Assembly (NCBI GenBank): GCA_938083445.1
Contig: CALKCP010000005.1
Span: forward strand, 21,074-85,073
Direction of reading: 5' to 3'
DNA: 64,000 bases
From: an uncultured Ulvibacter sp.
GTDB taxonomy: Bacteria; Bacteroidota; Bacteroidia; Flavobacteriales; Flavobacteriaceae
The notes beneath the pieces are model-generated. The model had not been told where the DNA came from and did no database searches. It worked only from the letters and a program-made list of their open reading frames with translations. Positions 36,773 to 45,923 of this stretch are shown here, piece after piece. How positions within the stretch are numbered: position 1 is the first letter of the stretch; each line of letters starts with the position of its first letter. Position numbers and translations under genes: made by a program.

Positions 36773-37852
36773 ATGAAAAATAAAATAGTAATATTCGGAC
36801 TCCTTTTAGTGGCCGTTTTCTTTATGTCGTGTAATGAAAAAAAGCAAGAAGAAAAGCCACTAGTACGACCCGTGTCTTATCAAGAGGTTGGGTTTTTGGG
36901 CGGAGAGTCTAGCCGTACTTTTAGCGGAACAGCCAACACAGAGAAGGTCATAAATTTAAGCTTCAGGAATAACGGTATTATTACTGAATTCAACCTGAAG
37001 GTTGGTCAGACTGTGAAAAAGGGGGAATTACTGGCAAAGCTAGACAATGTGCAATCTCGACTTAATTATGAGAATTCTCTATCTTCTTTAAACAGTGCTA
37101 AATCACAAATGAATACAGCGAAGCTGAACCTAGATCGTGTAAGATCACTTTATGAAAAGGGAAGCACATCTTTGAGTGATTATGAAGCAGGGAAAAATCA
37201 ATATAGAACCGCCGTGGACACGCACGAATCTGCAAAACGAACAGTTGCCATTCAACAAGAACAGATTAAATATGGTTTTATTTATGCTCCTGTGAATGGG
37301 GTTATAGCTGCCGTGAATGTCGAGATTGACGAAAACGTATCAGCAGGTCAAAAAATAGCTGTTTTAAATGCGGGCATTGAAATGAAGATAGAATTGGGTA
37401 TTCCTGAAAATGTGATCAACCGTGTCGAGAAGGATATGATTGTAGCCATCGGAATATCATCGCTAGTGGGTGATGTGTTTAGGGGTCAAATTACCGAAGT
37501 TTCCCCTTCTGTCGATCCAAATACGTCAACCTATCCCGTGAGCGTAAAAATCATTAAGCCTTCGAAGAAAATTAAATCTGGTATGGCTGCGAATGTCACT
37601 TTCGATTTTGGAACGATCGAAACAAATACCTTGGTTATTCCAGCAAAAGCTGTTGGAGAGGATGCAAATGGAAATTTTGTGTTCTTAATTGAAGCATCAG
37701 AAAGTAAAATGTTTGTTAGGAAACAACCTGTGACTGTTGGGATTTTAAACTCTGAAGGTTTTGCAATTAACGAAGGATTGTCAGCAGGCCAAAAAATTGC
37801 GATTTCCGGATTACAAACCTTGCTTGAAGGTCAGGAAGTCAAGTTGCAGTGA
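36773..37852 (+). CDS. RND efflux periplasmic adaptor subunit (membrane fusion lipoprotein)
   Basis: A 359-residue HlyD/AcrA-family adaptor with a lipobox (FMSC, lipidated Cys20). A beta-barrel/lipoyl pair brackets a helical hairpin: GIITEFNLKVGQTVKKGELLAKLD is the first lipoyl half, residues ~100-165 form the coiled-coil hairpin, and YAPVNGVIAAVNVEIDENVSAGQKI the second lipoyl half. A membrane-proximal domain ends the protein. It links the inner-membrane RND pump to the TolC-like duct, 16 bases after that gene. Confidence 0.93.
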   Translation: MKNKIVIFGLLLVAVFFMSCNEKKQEEKPLVRPVSYQEVGFLGGESSRTFSGTANTEKVINLSFRNNGIITEFNLKVGQTVKKGELLAKLDNVQSRLNYENSLSSLNSAKSQMNTAKLNLDRVRSLYEKGSTSLSDYEAGKNQYRTAVDTHESAKRTVAIQQEQIKYGFIYAPVNGVIAAVNVEIDENVSAGQKIAVLNAGIEMKIELGIPENVINRVEKDMIVAIGISSLVGDVFRGQITEVSPSVDPNTSTYPVSVKIIKPSKKIKSGMAANVTFDFGTIETNTLVIPAKAVGEDANGNFVFLIEASESKMFVRKQPVTVGILNSEGFAINEGLSAGQKIAISGLQTLLEGQEVKLQ

Positions 37853-38012
37853 TAAAATCTGCAATACATTTGAAGGGAGCAGGATAAATTATCCTTATAA
37901 TTATGACATCAGTATTTACATAAAAAACATAAAAGAAGACCATACATAGAAGAAAAAAGGCAGTAGTTACAAAGCTTAAACGCCTGTCTTAGGTCTTCAA
38001 ACTCTAAAACCT

Positions 38013-41000
38013 ATGAATCTTACAAAGTTCTCCATAGAAAAAAACAGAATCACCTATATGGCCTTGGCTACGATTATATTGTTGGGTGTTTTTCTCTACC
38101 AATCGTTGCCAAGAGATAGCATGCCTCCAATAACGATACGGGTTGCCTCCATAGTGTCGCAGTTTCCTGGTGCCGGTCCTAAGCGTGTCGAGGAGCTGGT
38201 TACAGATAAAGTTGAGAAAGTAGTTCAAGAAATACCCGAATTAAAGGAGATGACTAGTACCTCCCGAACCGGAATATCTATAATTAGTGTTACGCTTAAG
38301 GATGCAGTAACACCCGAAGAACTGCAAAGTGTTTGGGATAGGTTGCGTCGTAAGTTGAATGTCATTCAAGGGTTGCCAGCAAATGTAACTCCAAATTTGG
38401 AAGACGATGGTATAGGAGATGTCTATGGGATTGTTTTAGGTCTTACAAGTGATGGCTTTTCATACGCTGCAATGAAGGATTACGTGGATGATATCAAAGA
38501 TGATCTTATCAAATTAGATGATGCAGCTAAGGTCGAAGTGGGAGGGGAACAAGAGGAACGTGTTTTTGTAGAATTTGACGATTCTCGACTTAAGGAGTAT
38601 GGGTTGTCTGCACAAAAGTTAAGTGGCATTATTTCGGCTCAAAACATACTAAGTTCTGGAGGGCAAATTAACCTTGAAGACGAACGTATTGTGCTCGAGC
38701 CTACAGGGAATTTTAACTCGGTAGATGATATTAGTGGGATGCTTATACCGGTTGGAGATGGAAAGCAGTTGGTGTATTTAAAAGATATTACCACGGTTAG
38801 AAAAGGATACATTTCTCCAGCGACACAAATAGTGAGCGTCAACGGTAAGGATGCTATAAGTTTACATGTTTCACTAAGGGATGATGCAAATATTATTTCT
38901 TTAGGAGAAGAAGTCAATCGGATAAAAAAGAAGTGGGAGGCAAAATTACCAGTAGGTTTAGAACTGAGTACCTTGTCTTCCATGGATACGTACATAGGGG
39001 ATAAGGTAAGCGCTTTTATGGTCAACCTGTTGGAGTCTGTAATCATCGTATTAATAGTTATGCTCGTCTTTTTAGGTTTCCGAACGGGACTTATTATAAC
39101 CAGTTTAATTCCAATAGTTATTGTAACCACGTTTATGGTTATGGGGATTATGAATATTGGAATTAATCAAGTAAGCTTAGCGGCCTTAATAATGGCCTTG
39201 GGTATGATGGTTGATAATGGTATTGTGGTTGCAGAAACAATCGTCGTAAAATTAGAAGAAGGTCTGGATAGAAAAGAAGCCGCGATTCAGGCTTGTTCAG
39301 AGTTATTTACGCCACTACTCATTTCAACTTTAACTACAGCAGTGGCATTTCTATCATTCTATTTGGCAGAATCTTCGATGGGAGATATTGTTGGACCTAT
39401 TTTTCTTGTAATATCCATAGCACTGGTGTCATCTTGGTTGATATCATTGACAATAATTACCTTATTGTCTTATTTATTCATGGAAGCGAAAAAAAAGGAT
39501 GTAAAACTTAGTGCAGTCGATAGAGTCATTGAATGGTTGAAAGGATATTATAAAGACTTCATTTTAGTGGCACTGCGTCATAAGTTAAAAACGATGCTTC
39601 TTATCATTACGATGTTTGTCGTGGCTATATTTGGTTTCACAAAAATTGAATTTATATTTTTTCCTGATAGTGATCGCAATATGATTACGGTAGATATAAA
39701 CTTGCCTTTAGGAACAAATATAGAGCGAACCACCGAGGTCGTTGCTCAGATTGAAACCTTTATGGCTGATAATCTTCAGGTTTCTGATGGTCAAACCAAA
39801 GGTATCGTCGATTGGTCTTCTTACATAGGAGAAGGGCCTCCGTCTTATGATCAGGGCTACACACCCGATGAAGCAAATTCGAGTTATGCCCATATTTTGG
39901 TAAATACCTCAAGTTTTAAAGCGAATCAAGACATGATTAATAAGCTTGATGCGTATTGTTTCAATAGCTTTCCAAATGCCGAAATAAAGATAGGATCCTT
40001 AGCTTCAGGCGGAGGAGGTACTCCAATCGAAGTTAAAGTAACCGGTAATAGCCCAGACGAACTATCTAAGATCGCTGAACAGGTAAAATTAAAGCTAAGT
40101 GCTATTTCAGGCACAAAGAATATCAAAGATGATTGGGGGCCTAAAACCAAAAAATTTATTATTGAAGTTGACCAGAATAGAGCCCAAACTGCAGGTGTTT
40201 CAAGTCAGGATATAGCCACATCATTGCAAACAGTCTTGGATGGTTTTACGACAGGTGAGTATAGAGAAGATGATAAATCAATACCGATTGTGATGCGGAG
40301 TGATAAAAGCCAGCAGCAAACCTTAGAATCGATTGAAACATTAAATATATTCTCTCAAAGCTCAGGGAAAAATGTACCTTTTTTGCAAGTCGCTTCTATC
40401 AAACCGGTTTGGCAGTATGCAAAGATAATGCGATTGAATATAAACCGTACAATAACTATTTCTAGCGAGTTGCGGGAGGGCGGTAATGCATCAGCAATAA
40501 CCTCGGAACTAACTCCTTGGCTAAACGAGCAGTCAAAAAACTGGACAGATGGTTATGTGTATGAATTTGGAGGAGATGCAGAGAATACTGCCGAAAACAT
40601 GGGCGCCGTTATTAAATACCTTCCTCTTTGTGGTTTTATCATTATGCTATTATTAATTATACAGTTTAACTCCTTCCGAAAAATGATTATGGTGTATTGT
40701 ACCATACCATTGGCAATCATTGGTGTTGTTGTAGGTTTACTTCTTTTCCAGCAACCTTTCGGTTTCATGCCTTTTCTTGGGGTTATTGCCTTGGCAGGAA
40801 TTATTATTAATAATGCGATTGTATTAATTGACAGGATGGAAATTGAACAGAATGTTTTGAAAAGAAAGGAAGAAGATTCAATAATCACTGCTTGTTTACA
40901 ACGTTTTAGACCTATACTATTAGCAACATTTACAACAGTTTTAGGTTTAGTACCGTTATATTTAACCGGCGGAGAGATGTGGGAAGGTATGGCCGTTTCA

Positions 41001-41123
41001 ATTATGGTAGGTTTGCTGTTTGGAACGATAATAACACTGTTTTTCATTCCCGCTTTTTACAGTGTTTTGTACAAAGTGAGCTATAAGACCTATGTTTTTA
41101 ACGACAACTTACTTGATAAATAG
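38013..41123 (+). CDS. RND-family efflux permease (AcrB/MdtB-like)
   Basis: A 1036-residue proton-driven exporter with the usual twelve helices and two large periplasmic loops. Visible landmarks are TM1 (NRITYMALATIILLGVFLY), PRDSMPPITIRVASIVSQFPGAGPKRVEELVT, the TM4 proton-relay region LIMALGMMVDNGIVVAETI and the second-half equivalent LAGIIINNAIVLID. It completes a tripartite pump with the adaptor and the TolC-like protein upstream. There is a 160-base gap before it containing no clear gene. The substrate cannot be predicted. The following potassium-channel gene starts 6 bases after its stop. Confidence 0.94.
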   Translation: MNLTKFSIEKNRITYMALATIILLGVFLYQSLPRDSMPPITIRVASIVSQFPGAGPKRVEELVTDKVEKVVQEIPELKEMTSTSRTGISIISVTLKDAVTPEELQSVWDRLRRKLNVIQGLPANVTPNLEDDGIGDVYGIVLGLTSDGFSYAAMKDYVDDIKDDLIKLDDAAKVEVGGEQEERVFVEFDDSRLKEYGLSAQKLSGIISAQNILSSGGQINLEDERIVLEPTGNFNSVDDISGMLIPVGDGKQLVYLKDITTVRKGYISPATQIVSVNGKDAISLHVSLRDDANIISLGEEVNRIKKKWEAKLPVGLELSTLSSMDTYIGDKVSAFMVNLLESVIIVLIVMLVFLGFRTGLIITSLIPIVIVTTFMVMGIMNIGINQVSLAALIMALGMMVDNGIVVAETIVVKLEEGLDRKEAAIQACSELFTPLLISTLTTAVAFLSFYLAESSMGDIVGPIFLVISIALVSSWLISLTIITLLSYLFMEAKKKDVKLSAVDRVIEWLKGYYKDFILVALRHKLKTMLLIITMFVVAIFGFTKIEFIFFPDSDRNMITVDINLPLGTNIERTTEVVAQIETFMADNLQVSDGQTKGIVDWSSYIGEGPPSYDQGYTPDEANSSYAHILVNTSSFKANQDMINKLDAYCFNSFPNAEIKIGSLASGGGGTPIEVKVTGNSPDELSKIAEQVKLKLSAISGTKNIKDDWGPKTKKFIIEVDQNRAQTAGVSSQDIATSLQTVLDGFTTGEYREDDKSIPIVMRSDKSQQQTLESIETLNIFSQSSGKNVPFLQVASIKPVWQYAKIMRLNINRTITISSELREGGNASAITSELTPWLNEQSKNWTDGYVYEFGGDAENTAENMGAVIKYLPLCGFIIMLLLIIQFNSFRKMIMVYCTIPLAIIGVVVGLLLFQQPFGFMPFLGVIALAGIIINNAIVLIDRMEIEQNVLKRKEEDSIITACLQRFRPILLATFTTVLGLVPLYLTGGEMWEGMAVSIMVGLLFGTIITLFFIPAFYSVLYKVSYKTYVFNDNLLDK

Positions 41124-41129
41124 TAATAT

Positions 41130-41804
41130 ATGAATCGTTTTACTAAAATACGGTATACATACAGATTCGAGATGTTTTTAGCAAGCTTGGTTTTCAATCT
41201 GTTTGGGATTTTACTTTTTAATGTTGAACTGTTCAACACCTATTTATTGCCTATTGGGTTGTTGCTTAATTTTGCTTTAGGAATTAATTTGATTTCAAAA
41301 AGGAAAACGAGGGTTCTAATATCGTTTATGTTCATAGTGACGTTATTTACATCTGGTTTTCAGATGTTTGATGTCGATATTTCTAACGTGAGCATCCTTC
41401 GGTTTCTGTTTTATTTCCTTTTTTATGTTGTAATAACTTTTGAAATCATAAAGCAGGTTTGGCGGATTAATGAGGTAGGCAAAGATCTAATCATGGGCGT
41501 TATTTCGGGCTATATATGCTTAGGCTTGGTTGGGTATTTTATTTTTATGGCCATAGAAATATCACATCCAGGTTCCTTTCAGAGCACTTTGTTTACAGAG
41601 TCCTTTTCCATAAACCAAAAATCGGATGGCTTATTATACTATAGTTACATAACTTTATTGACTATCGGTTATGGCGAAATTGTTCCTATTACCACAGCCG
41701 CACAAAAAGCAGCTGTTTTTTTGGGACTATTAGGGCAATTTTATTTGGTCATTCTAACAGCGGTAACGGTGGGGAAGTACATCAATTATAATTACAAAGA
41801 ATAG
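41130..41804 (+). CDS. Potassium channel family protein (ion channel domain)
   Basis: A 224-residue membrane protein with about six hydrophobic segments. The last two flank a pore loop with the selectivity filter TIGYGE near residue 176 (LLTIGYGEIVPIT). No C-terminal RCK/KtrA-type domain follows, so gating is not obvious. It starts 6 bases after the RND permease stop codon, so it is very likely co-transcribed with the efflux operon. A link between pump and ion flux would be new if confirmed. Confidence 0.85.
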   Translation: MNRFTKIRYTYRFEMFLASLVFNLFGILLFNVELFNTYLLPIGLLLNFALGINLISKRKTRVLISFMFIVTLFTSGFQMFDVDISNVSILRFLFYFLFYVVITFEIIKQVWRINEVGKDLIMGVISGYICLGLVGYFIFMAIEISHPGSFQSTLFTESFSINQKSDGLLYYSYITLLTIGYGEIVPITTAAQKAAVFLGLLGQFYLVILTAVTVGKYINYNYKE

Positions 41805-41857
41805 TCTGCCTATTTCTTCTAACACCTTTTAATAATTACATTGACCCTTTGCCATTG

Positions 41858-42127
41858 TTATTTCTTAATGGTCATTTTACAAGAAGGACACTCTTGTCCA
41901 TGAACACTGCTTTTTAACTTTATACCATTCATATTGTTTATAATGAAATCTTGAATAAAGGCAAATTTCGCTTCGCCATTATTTACGTCTATTTGACTAT
42001 CCTTAAACTTTTCACGGACAATATTTCCGTATTCTTGATCGCCCCAGCAATTTGGACATAGTCCTTCGGGTGTTTCTGTAAATTGATCTTGATTTTTATT
42101 GTTAAATAATTTTTTAAAAAATGTCAT
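41858..42127 (-). CDS. Small zinc-ribbon-like protein of unknown function
   Basis: An 89-residue soluble protein with two cysteine pairs, CPNCWGD near residue 24 and CPSCKM near residue 82, spaced like a split zinc-binding knuckle around a central helical segment (KFAFIQDFIINNMNGI). No signal or membrane segment is present. Similar small CxxC proteins occur in Bacteroidota without assigned function. It faces the potassium-channel gene tail to tail and stands alone. Confidence 0.72.
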   Translation of the reverse strand: MTFFKKLFNNKNQDQFTETPEGLCPNCWGDQEYGNIVREKFKDSQIDVNNGEAKFAFIQDFIINNMNGIKLKSSVHGQECPSCKMTIKK

Positions 42128-42583
42128 AATGGTTGGTTGTATTTTTTTAAATGTATTTTTTATTCCCTAAGAATACTATGGAACAAGCATATGCCTTAAG
42201 CAACAAACGTTTTCTGTGTTTAGGTTTTTTTTCTTTTGATTGAAACCAATCTAATGATACAGTAATTAGATTAATTATCAAACCCTAGGCGTTGTTTATT
42301 CGAAAAACAAATTTCAAGTTTTAAATAAATAGTTAAAAAAAATGCCCACTTAGTACATCAAAAAGATAGTATTCTAAACATCTTAGTTTTTGAATATTTT
42401 AGTTGAATAGCACTCGGTGACCTTTTCTTTTTCATTTTTTTTAAAAAGGCAAAACAATTAAAAGGCATAGGCAAAAGTTCTTAAAACCAACGAATACTAT
42501 CTAAACCAACTGTTTTCATGGTTGGTTAGAATTCAAAAAAGGCATAAAACCATAAATTAAAGAAATATTAAACCTGATTAAAG
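42128..42583. other. Intergenic leader region of the secreted-paralog array
   Basis: A long AT-rich stretch without a convincing gene on either strand. It contains a hairpin and short direct repeats (listed separately) and no exact TAnnTTTG close to the downstream gene. The length suggests an extended regulatory leader. Confidence 0.5.
42501..42530 (+). promoter_or_regulatory. Leader hairpin upstream of the secreted-paralog array
   Basis: CTAAACCAAC pairs with GTTGGTTAG (one bulge) around a TGTTTTCATG loop. The arm motif AAACCAAC also occurs as a direct copy 19 bases upstream (about 42484). No T-run follows, so it looks like a regulatory structure rather than a terminator. Confidence 0.35.
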
Positions 42584-42739
42584 ATGCAGTTCAGCGAAGA
42601 AAAAATACTGTTTACCGAACTACCTCCGTTTTTAAAAAGAAAAAATCCGAGATTTGATGCTTTCAATGAACAATTAAAAAAAGAGCCCCATGTCTTTTTC
42701 AATAATTTATTCAGGAAACTCTCAGGTAAAAAAAGGTGA
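42584..42739 (+). CDS. Possible 51-residue protein overlapping the first array gene
   Basis: An ATG at 42584 opens a 51-codon frame ending at TGA 42739. The product starts MQFSEEKILFTELPPFLKR, continues KNPRFDAFNEQLKKEPHVFF and ends LFRKLSGKKR: soluble, basic-ended, with coherent codon use. It overlaps the start of the next gene (42690) by 50 bases in another frame, which would allow translational coupling. I do not recognise the family. No clear Shine-Dalgarno site is present, but these are often weak in this phylum. Confidence 0.45.
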   Translation: MQFSEEKILFTELPPFLKRKNPRFDAFNEQLKKEPHVFFNNLFRKLSGKKR

Positions 42740-43553
42740 TAGGCATTCGTTTGCTTGCTTCATTGCCGTTCTTGTTGCTTTTGTATTGTTTCCTTCTATA
42801 GTTGCTGCCCAGATAGGCATTAACCAATCCAATCCAAATTTTAGTGCTGTACTTGACATAAATAGTACCAGCAAAGGCGTCTTATTTCCGAGGCTAACGA
42901 TAGCGCAAAGAGACAATATTGTTACAGCTGCAAACGCTCAAAGCGTATCAGTGCCCGCGGGTTTGGCGATCTTCTGTACAAACTGCTGTAAGAATGGAAA
43001 AGGGTCACTTTATTCGTATAACGGTACTGACTGGAAATCGATGGATACTAGCTGTGTCGATGTAAACGAAGCAGCTTCTTGTTATTCTATGGTAACAACG
43101 ATAGTAGAAGACAATCATATGAGCAACTCCAGCTCCCCAGCACTTTTAATAGATGGAAACACCGCACTAGCCTCTCAGCCAAATTCTTCTTTATTAAGGA
43201 TGCACAAAACGACTGATGATCTAGTTACTTTTGACTTCCCTGAGGATCTACCTGCCGGATACAAGATTCGCTTGTACTATAATGACAACGAAGATCCAGG
43301 AGATTTAGGTCTTTATGTAAATGTTATTAATAATGGCAATACGATTCAAACGATTAATACAGATACAGGGACGTTGCCAGGAAGTTCCATAACGAATGTT
43401 TCTGGAAACGATTACTACGTTGACATCGTATTATCGGGCAGTGCAAATGAACTTTTTGTACGGTCGGCAAACGACGATAGTGATCACGTAGTTTTTTTAG
43501 AAATAAAAGTATTTAACAGTAACAATGTTGAAATCCCATTAAGTTGTCCCTAA
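42690..43553 (+). CDS. Secreted protein, array copy 1
   Basis: A 287-residue exported protein. A basic N-terminal stretch (KKGDRH) precedes a hydrophobic signal ending VAAQIGINQ near residue 41. Residues ~41-130 match a module common in Bacteroidota surface proteins: FSAVLDINSTSKGVLFPRLT, PAGLAIFCTNC and LYSYNGTDWKSMD. A second beta-rich domain (about 135-287) includes HMSNSSSPALLIDGNTAL and ends in EIPLSCP. No T9SS tail is seen. A 35-base stretch at 43200-43234 is identical to one in copy 2, pointing to recent duplication. Function is unknown; surface or matrix role is inference. Confidence 0.82.
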   Translation: MSFSIIYSGNSQVKKGDRHSFACFIAVLVAFVLFPSIVAAQIGINQSNPNFSAVLDINSTSKGVLFPRLTIAQRDNIVTAANAQSVSVPAGLAIFCTNCCKNGKGSLYSYNGTDWKSMDTSCVDVNEAASCYSMVTTIVEDNHMSNSSSPALLIDGNTALASQPNSSLLRMHKTTDDLVTFDFPEDLPAGYKIRLYYNDNEDPGDLGLYVNVINNGNTIQTINTDTGTLPGSSITNVSGNDYYVDIVLSGSANELFVRSANDDSDHVVFLEIKVFNSNNVEIPLSCP

Positions 43554-43625
43554 AAGAAAGGGCTCGAATTATTTATTATTTTATACCTCTAGTGTAAAAG
43601 AGTAATTAAATATATAGCATATAAC

Positions 43626-44480
43626 ATGTACAAAAGAATAACATATAAATTGAAGGGTCATTACAAAAGGAAGGTTGACCTTTTGATATCTAGACCCATT
43701 TTAGTCGTCATAATTCTCTTCAGTTTTATTCCTACTATAGGATCTGCACAAGTAGGAATTAACACTACCAATGTAGATTTTTCATCTATACTCGACATAC
43801 AAAGTACCGATAAAGGCGTATTATTTCCAAGACTCACTGCTGCGCAAAAAAATGCAATGGGCAGCATTCCCGCAGGCTTAATGATATATTGCTCAGATTG
43901 CTGTGTAAATGGCACTGGTTCGTTGTACCAATATAATGGTACAAATTGGGGCCCGCTTGATAGCAGCTGTGTTGACAATGGAACACCAGAATGTTACTCC
44001 ATGGTAACGACGATTGTAAACGATAATCATATGGATTCTGATGATACGCCACCTCTTTTAATAGATGGAAACACCACACTGGCCTCACAGCCGGATGATG
44101 ATGATTTAAGAATGCACAAAACGACTGATGATCTAGTTACTTTTGATTTCCCTGAGAATCTTCCTGCCGGATACAAGGTTCGTTTATATTTTAATGACAA
44201 TGAAAAACCAATGAATGGGTCTGGATTTCGATTAGGACTTTTTGCACAGATGATTAATAATGGTACTGCGAATCAAACGATTAATACAGATACCGGACTT
44301 TTACCTGGAAGTGTCATTACCAACATATCTGGAAATGATTATTATGTCGAAATAGTATTGTCGGATAACACTGATGAGCTTTTTGTGCGGTCGGCAAACG
44401 ACGATCGTGATCACGTAGTTTTTTTAGAAATAAAAGTATTTGACAGTAATGATGTTGAAATCGCACTAAGTTGTCCTTAA
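43626..44480 (+). CDS. Secreted protein, array copy 2
   Basis: A 284-residue paralog of copy 1. The signal peptide ends around TIGSAQVGIN near residue 42. The first module is again FSSILDIQSTDKGVLFPRLT, IPAGLMIYCSDCC and LYQYNGTNWGPLD. The second domain contains HMDSDDTPPLLIDGNTTL and ends EIALSCP. Nearly identical DNA to copy 1 is found at 44112-44146 and in the C-terminal region around VRSANDDRDHVVFLEIKVF. It has a small insert (KPMNGSGFRLGLF) relative to copy 1. Paired cysteines recur at the same places, suggesting disulfides. Confidence 0.82.
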   Translation: MYKRITYKLKGHYKRKVDLLISRPILVVIILFSFIPTIGSAQVGINTTNVDFSSILDIQSTDKGVLFPRLTAAQKNAMGSIPAGLMIYCSDCCVNGTGSLYQYNGTNWGPLDSSCVDNGTPECYSMVTTIVNDNHMDSDDTPPLLIDGNTTLASQPDDDDLRMHKTTDDLVTFDFPENLPAGYKVRLYFNDNEKPMNGSGFRLGLFAQMINNGTANQTINTDTGLLPGSVITNISGNDYYVEIVLSDNTDELFVRSANDDRDHVVFLEIKVFDSNDVEIALSCP

Positions 44481-44548
44481 AGGAAAGGTTTAGAATTATT
44501 TTATATTTCTAGTAGTTATTAAATGAGACTAAAGAAATTACCCATAGC

Positions 44549-45436
44549 ATGAACAAAAAAAAATTACATTTATTTAATTTACACCACACAAGTAGTGTTG
44601 GAGTCCTTATGTTTAGAGTCACTTTAATGGCCATTATGTTCTTAATTGTATTTCCTTATATGGGATCAGCCCAAGTAGGTATAGGTACAAAAGATATAAA
44701 TACCTCTGCGATCCTACAGGTTGAAACGAGCGCTAATGATAAAGGAATATTACTTCCAAGACTCACTAAAGAACAAAGAGATGCAATAAATACGAATGCT
44801 GCTGCCGCAAGTGAAACGGTTCCAGCAGGATTGACTATTTATTGTACTGATTGTTTTGGTGCAGGCAAGGGCTCTATTTATTATTATAATAGTGTCGAAT
44901 GGAGACCTATAGACAACACGGGAACGGGAAAGGAGGCTATGTATGTGCTAATTACAAATAGGTCTAATAATGAGCATTTGAATACCCTAGCCGATAGATT
45001 ATTATTAATTGATGGTAGTACGACTTTAGCAGATCAGGCCAACTCCAGTGAATTGCGACTTAATGGAAAGATTCCCAATCCAAATGGTAATACCACAGAA
45101 AATGTCAATATTTATTTTTCTGAGGATATCCCTATTGGGTATACATATCGGGTATATTTTAATGTTAGTAACCCCGGGGATCTTGGACTACAAATAAGAC
45201 ATAAGCTTAATAGTACTTGGTATAATAATGGCCAACACACAATCAATACCACTGGAGACTTGCGAGGTGGTACATTAACAAATGTTGGGGATGATTATGT
45301 TTATGAACAAACTTTAACGTACGCAATTGATCGCATGCGCGTGAGATCCAGCACATTTGCGGATGATGTCTTCTTTTTAGAAGTAAAACTGTTTGATGAT
45401 AATGGCGTCGAAATACCTCTTGTCTACAATGATTAA
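44549..45436 (+). CDS. Secreted protein, array copy 3 (diverged)
   Basis: A 295-residue third member. The signal ends at GSAQVGIG near residue 45. The first module is kept (SAILQVETSANDKGILLPRLT, VPAGLTIYCTDCFGAG, IYYYNSVEWRPID). The second domain is more diverged but keeps the LLLIDGSTTLADQANSSELRL core, the GDLGLQI strand and the closing VFFLEVKLFDDNGVEIPL. It lacks the C-terminal SCP cysteine of copies 1 and 2. It ends before a clear terminator at 45470-45493, so all three are probably one transcript. Confidence 0.8.
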   Translation: MNKKKLHLFNLHHTSSVGVLMFRVTLMAIMFLIVFPYMGSAQVGIGTKDINTSAILQVETSANDKGILLPRLTKEQRDAINTNAAAASETVPAGLTIYCTDCFGAGKGSIYYYNSVEWRPIDNTGTGKEAMYVLITNRSNNEHLNTLADRLLLIDGSTTLADQANSSELRLNGKIPNPNGNTTENVNIYFSEDIPIGYTYRVYFNVSNPGDLGLQIRHKLNSTWYNNGQHTINTTGDLRGGTLTNVGDDYVYEQTLTYAIDRMRVRSSTFADDVFFLEVKLFDDNGVEIPLVYND

Positions 45437-45923
45437 GTTTTAAACCTAACCATAGGTCCAAGTTCTTCAAAAAGCTCCTAAAGAGGGGCTTTTATCTTTT
45501 ACAGGCATCACACAAAATCTTCAAACTAAAACAAGCTATGAACTTCTAATTGATTTCATATACGCCTCTGTAGTTAGGCCTTAAAAAAGGGGTCATGATA
45601 AGACCCGTTTGTATCCGAGGGGAGTTTTGATTTAAAACGAAATTTGAGTGAGTGCTCGTAAAAAAAATACTATTCTAAGATAGCAAGAATACTATGGATG
45701 GCTCGTTGGCCAGAGAAGTTAAGTAAGGGCAAAGACACGAAATAAGTAACAATGATTCTAACTTGAAAAAATAGTAGATATAATAATATGACCTCTTAGT
45801 ACGAAAGATGCAATTTAAATGAAACGTGATACAATTATAAAATAGGGGATGGGAGAAGCCACTGAAATAAAAAATGTAGTTGCGTACACTATCAAGCAGT
45901 ACTCTTAGTTAATTTACCTTTAC
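45437..45923. other. Intergenic region after the array
   Basis: Apart from the terminator at its left end I see only a short GGGTC/GACCC hairpin near 45594-45611 and no convincing ORF, RNA gene or promoter box. Both flanking genes end here. Confidence 0.5.
45470..45493 (+). terminator. Terminator of the secreted-paralog array
   Basis: AAAAGCTCCT pairs with AGGGGCTTTT (one G-U pair) around an AAAG loop and is followed by TATCTTTT. It lies 34 bases after the stop of copy 3. Confidence 0.8.

Noticed and set aside
37853..38012. Small gene between the adaptor and the RND permease
   Set aside because: The open frame there is a continuation of an out-of-frame shadow of the adaptor gene, with poor codon use and no start signal.
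42690..45436. Phage tail-fibre origin of the secreted array because of the tail-like N-terminal module
   Set aside because: Signal peptides and the absence of any phage gene nearby argue for surface proteins of the host.
42169..45698. 14-base direct repeat AAGAATACTATGGA on both sides of the secreted-paralog array, resembling a target-site duplication
   Set aside because: A 14-mer repeat is expected by chance in 64 kb of AT-rich DNA, the copies are well outside the genes, and no integrase, inverted termini or boundary signal is present.
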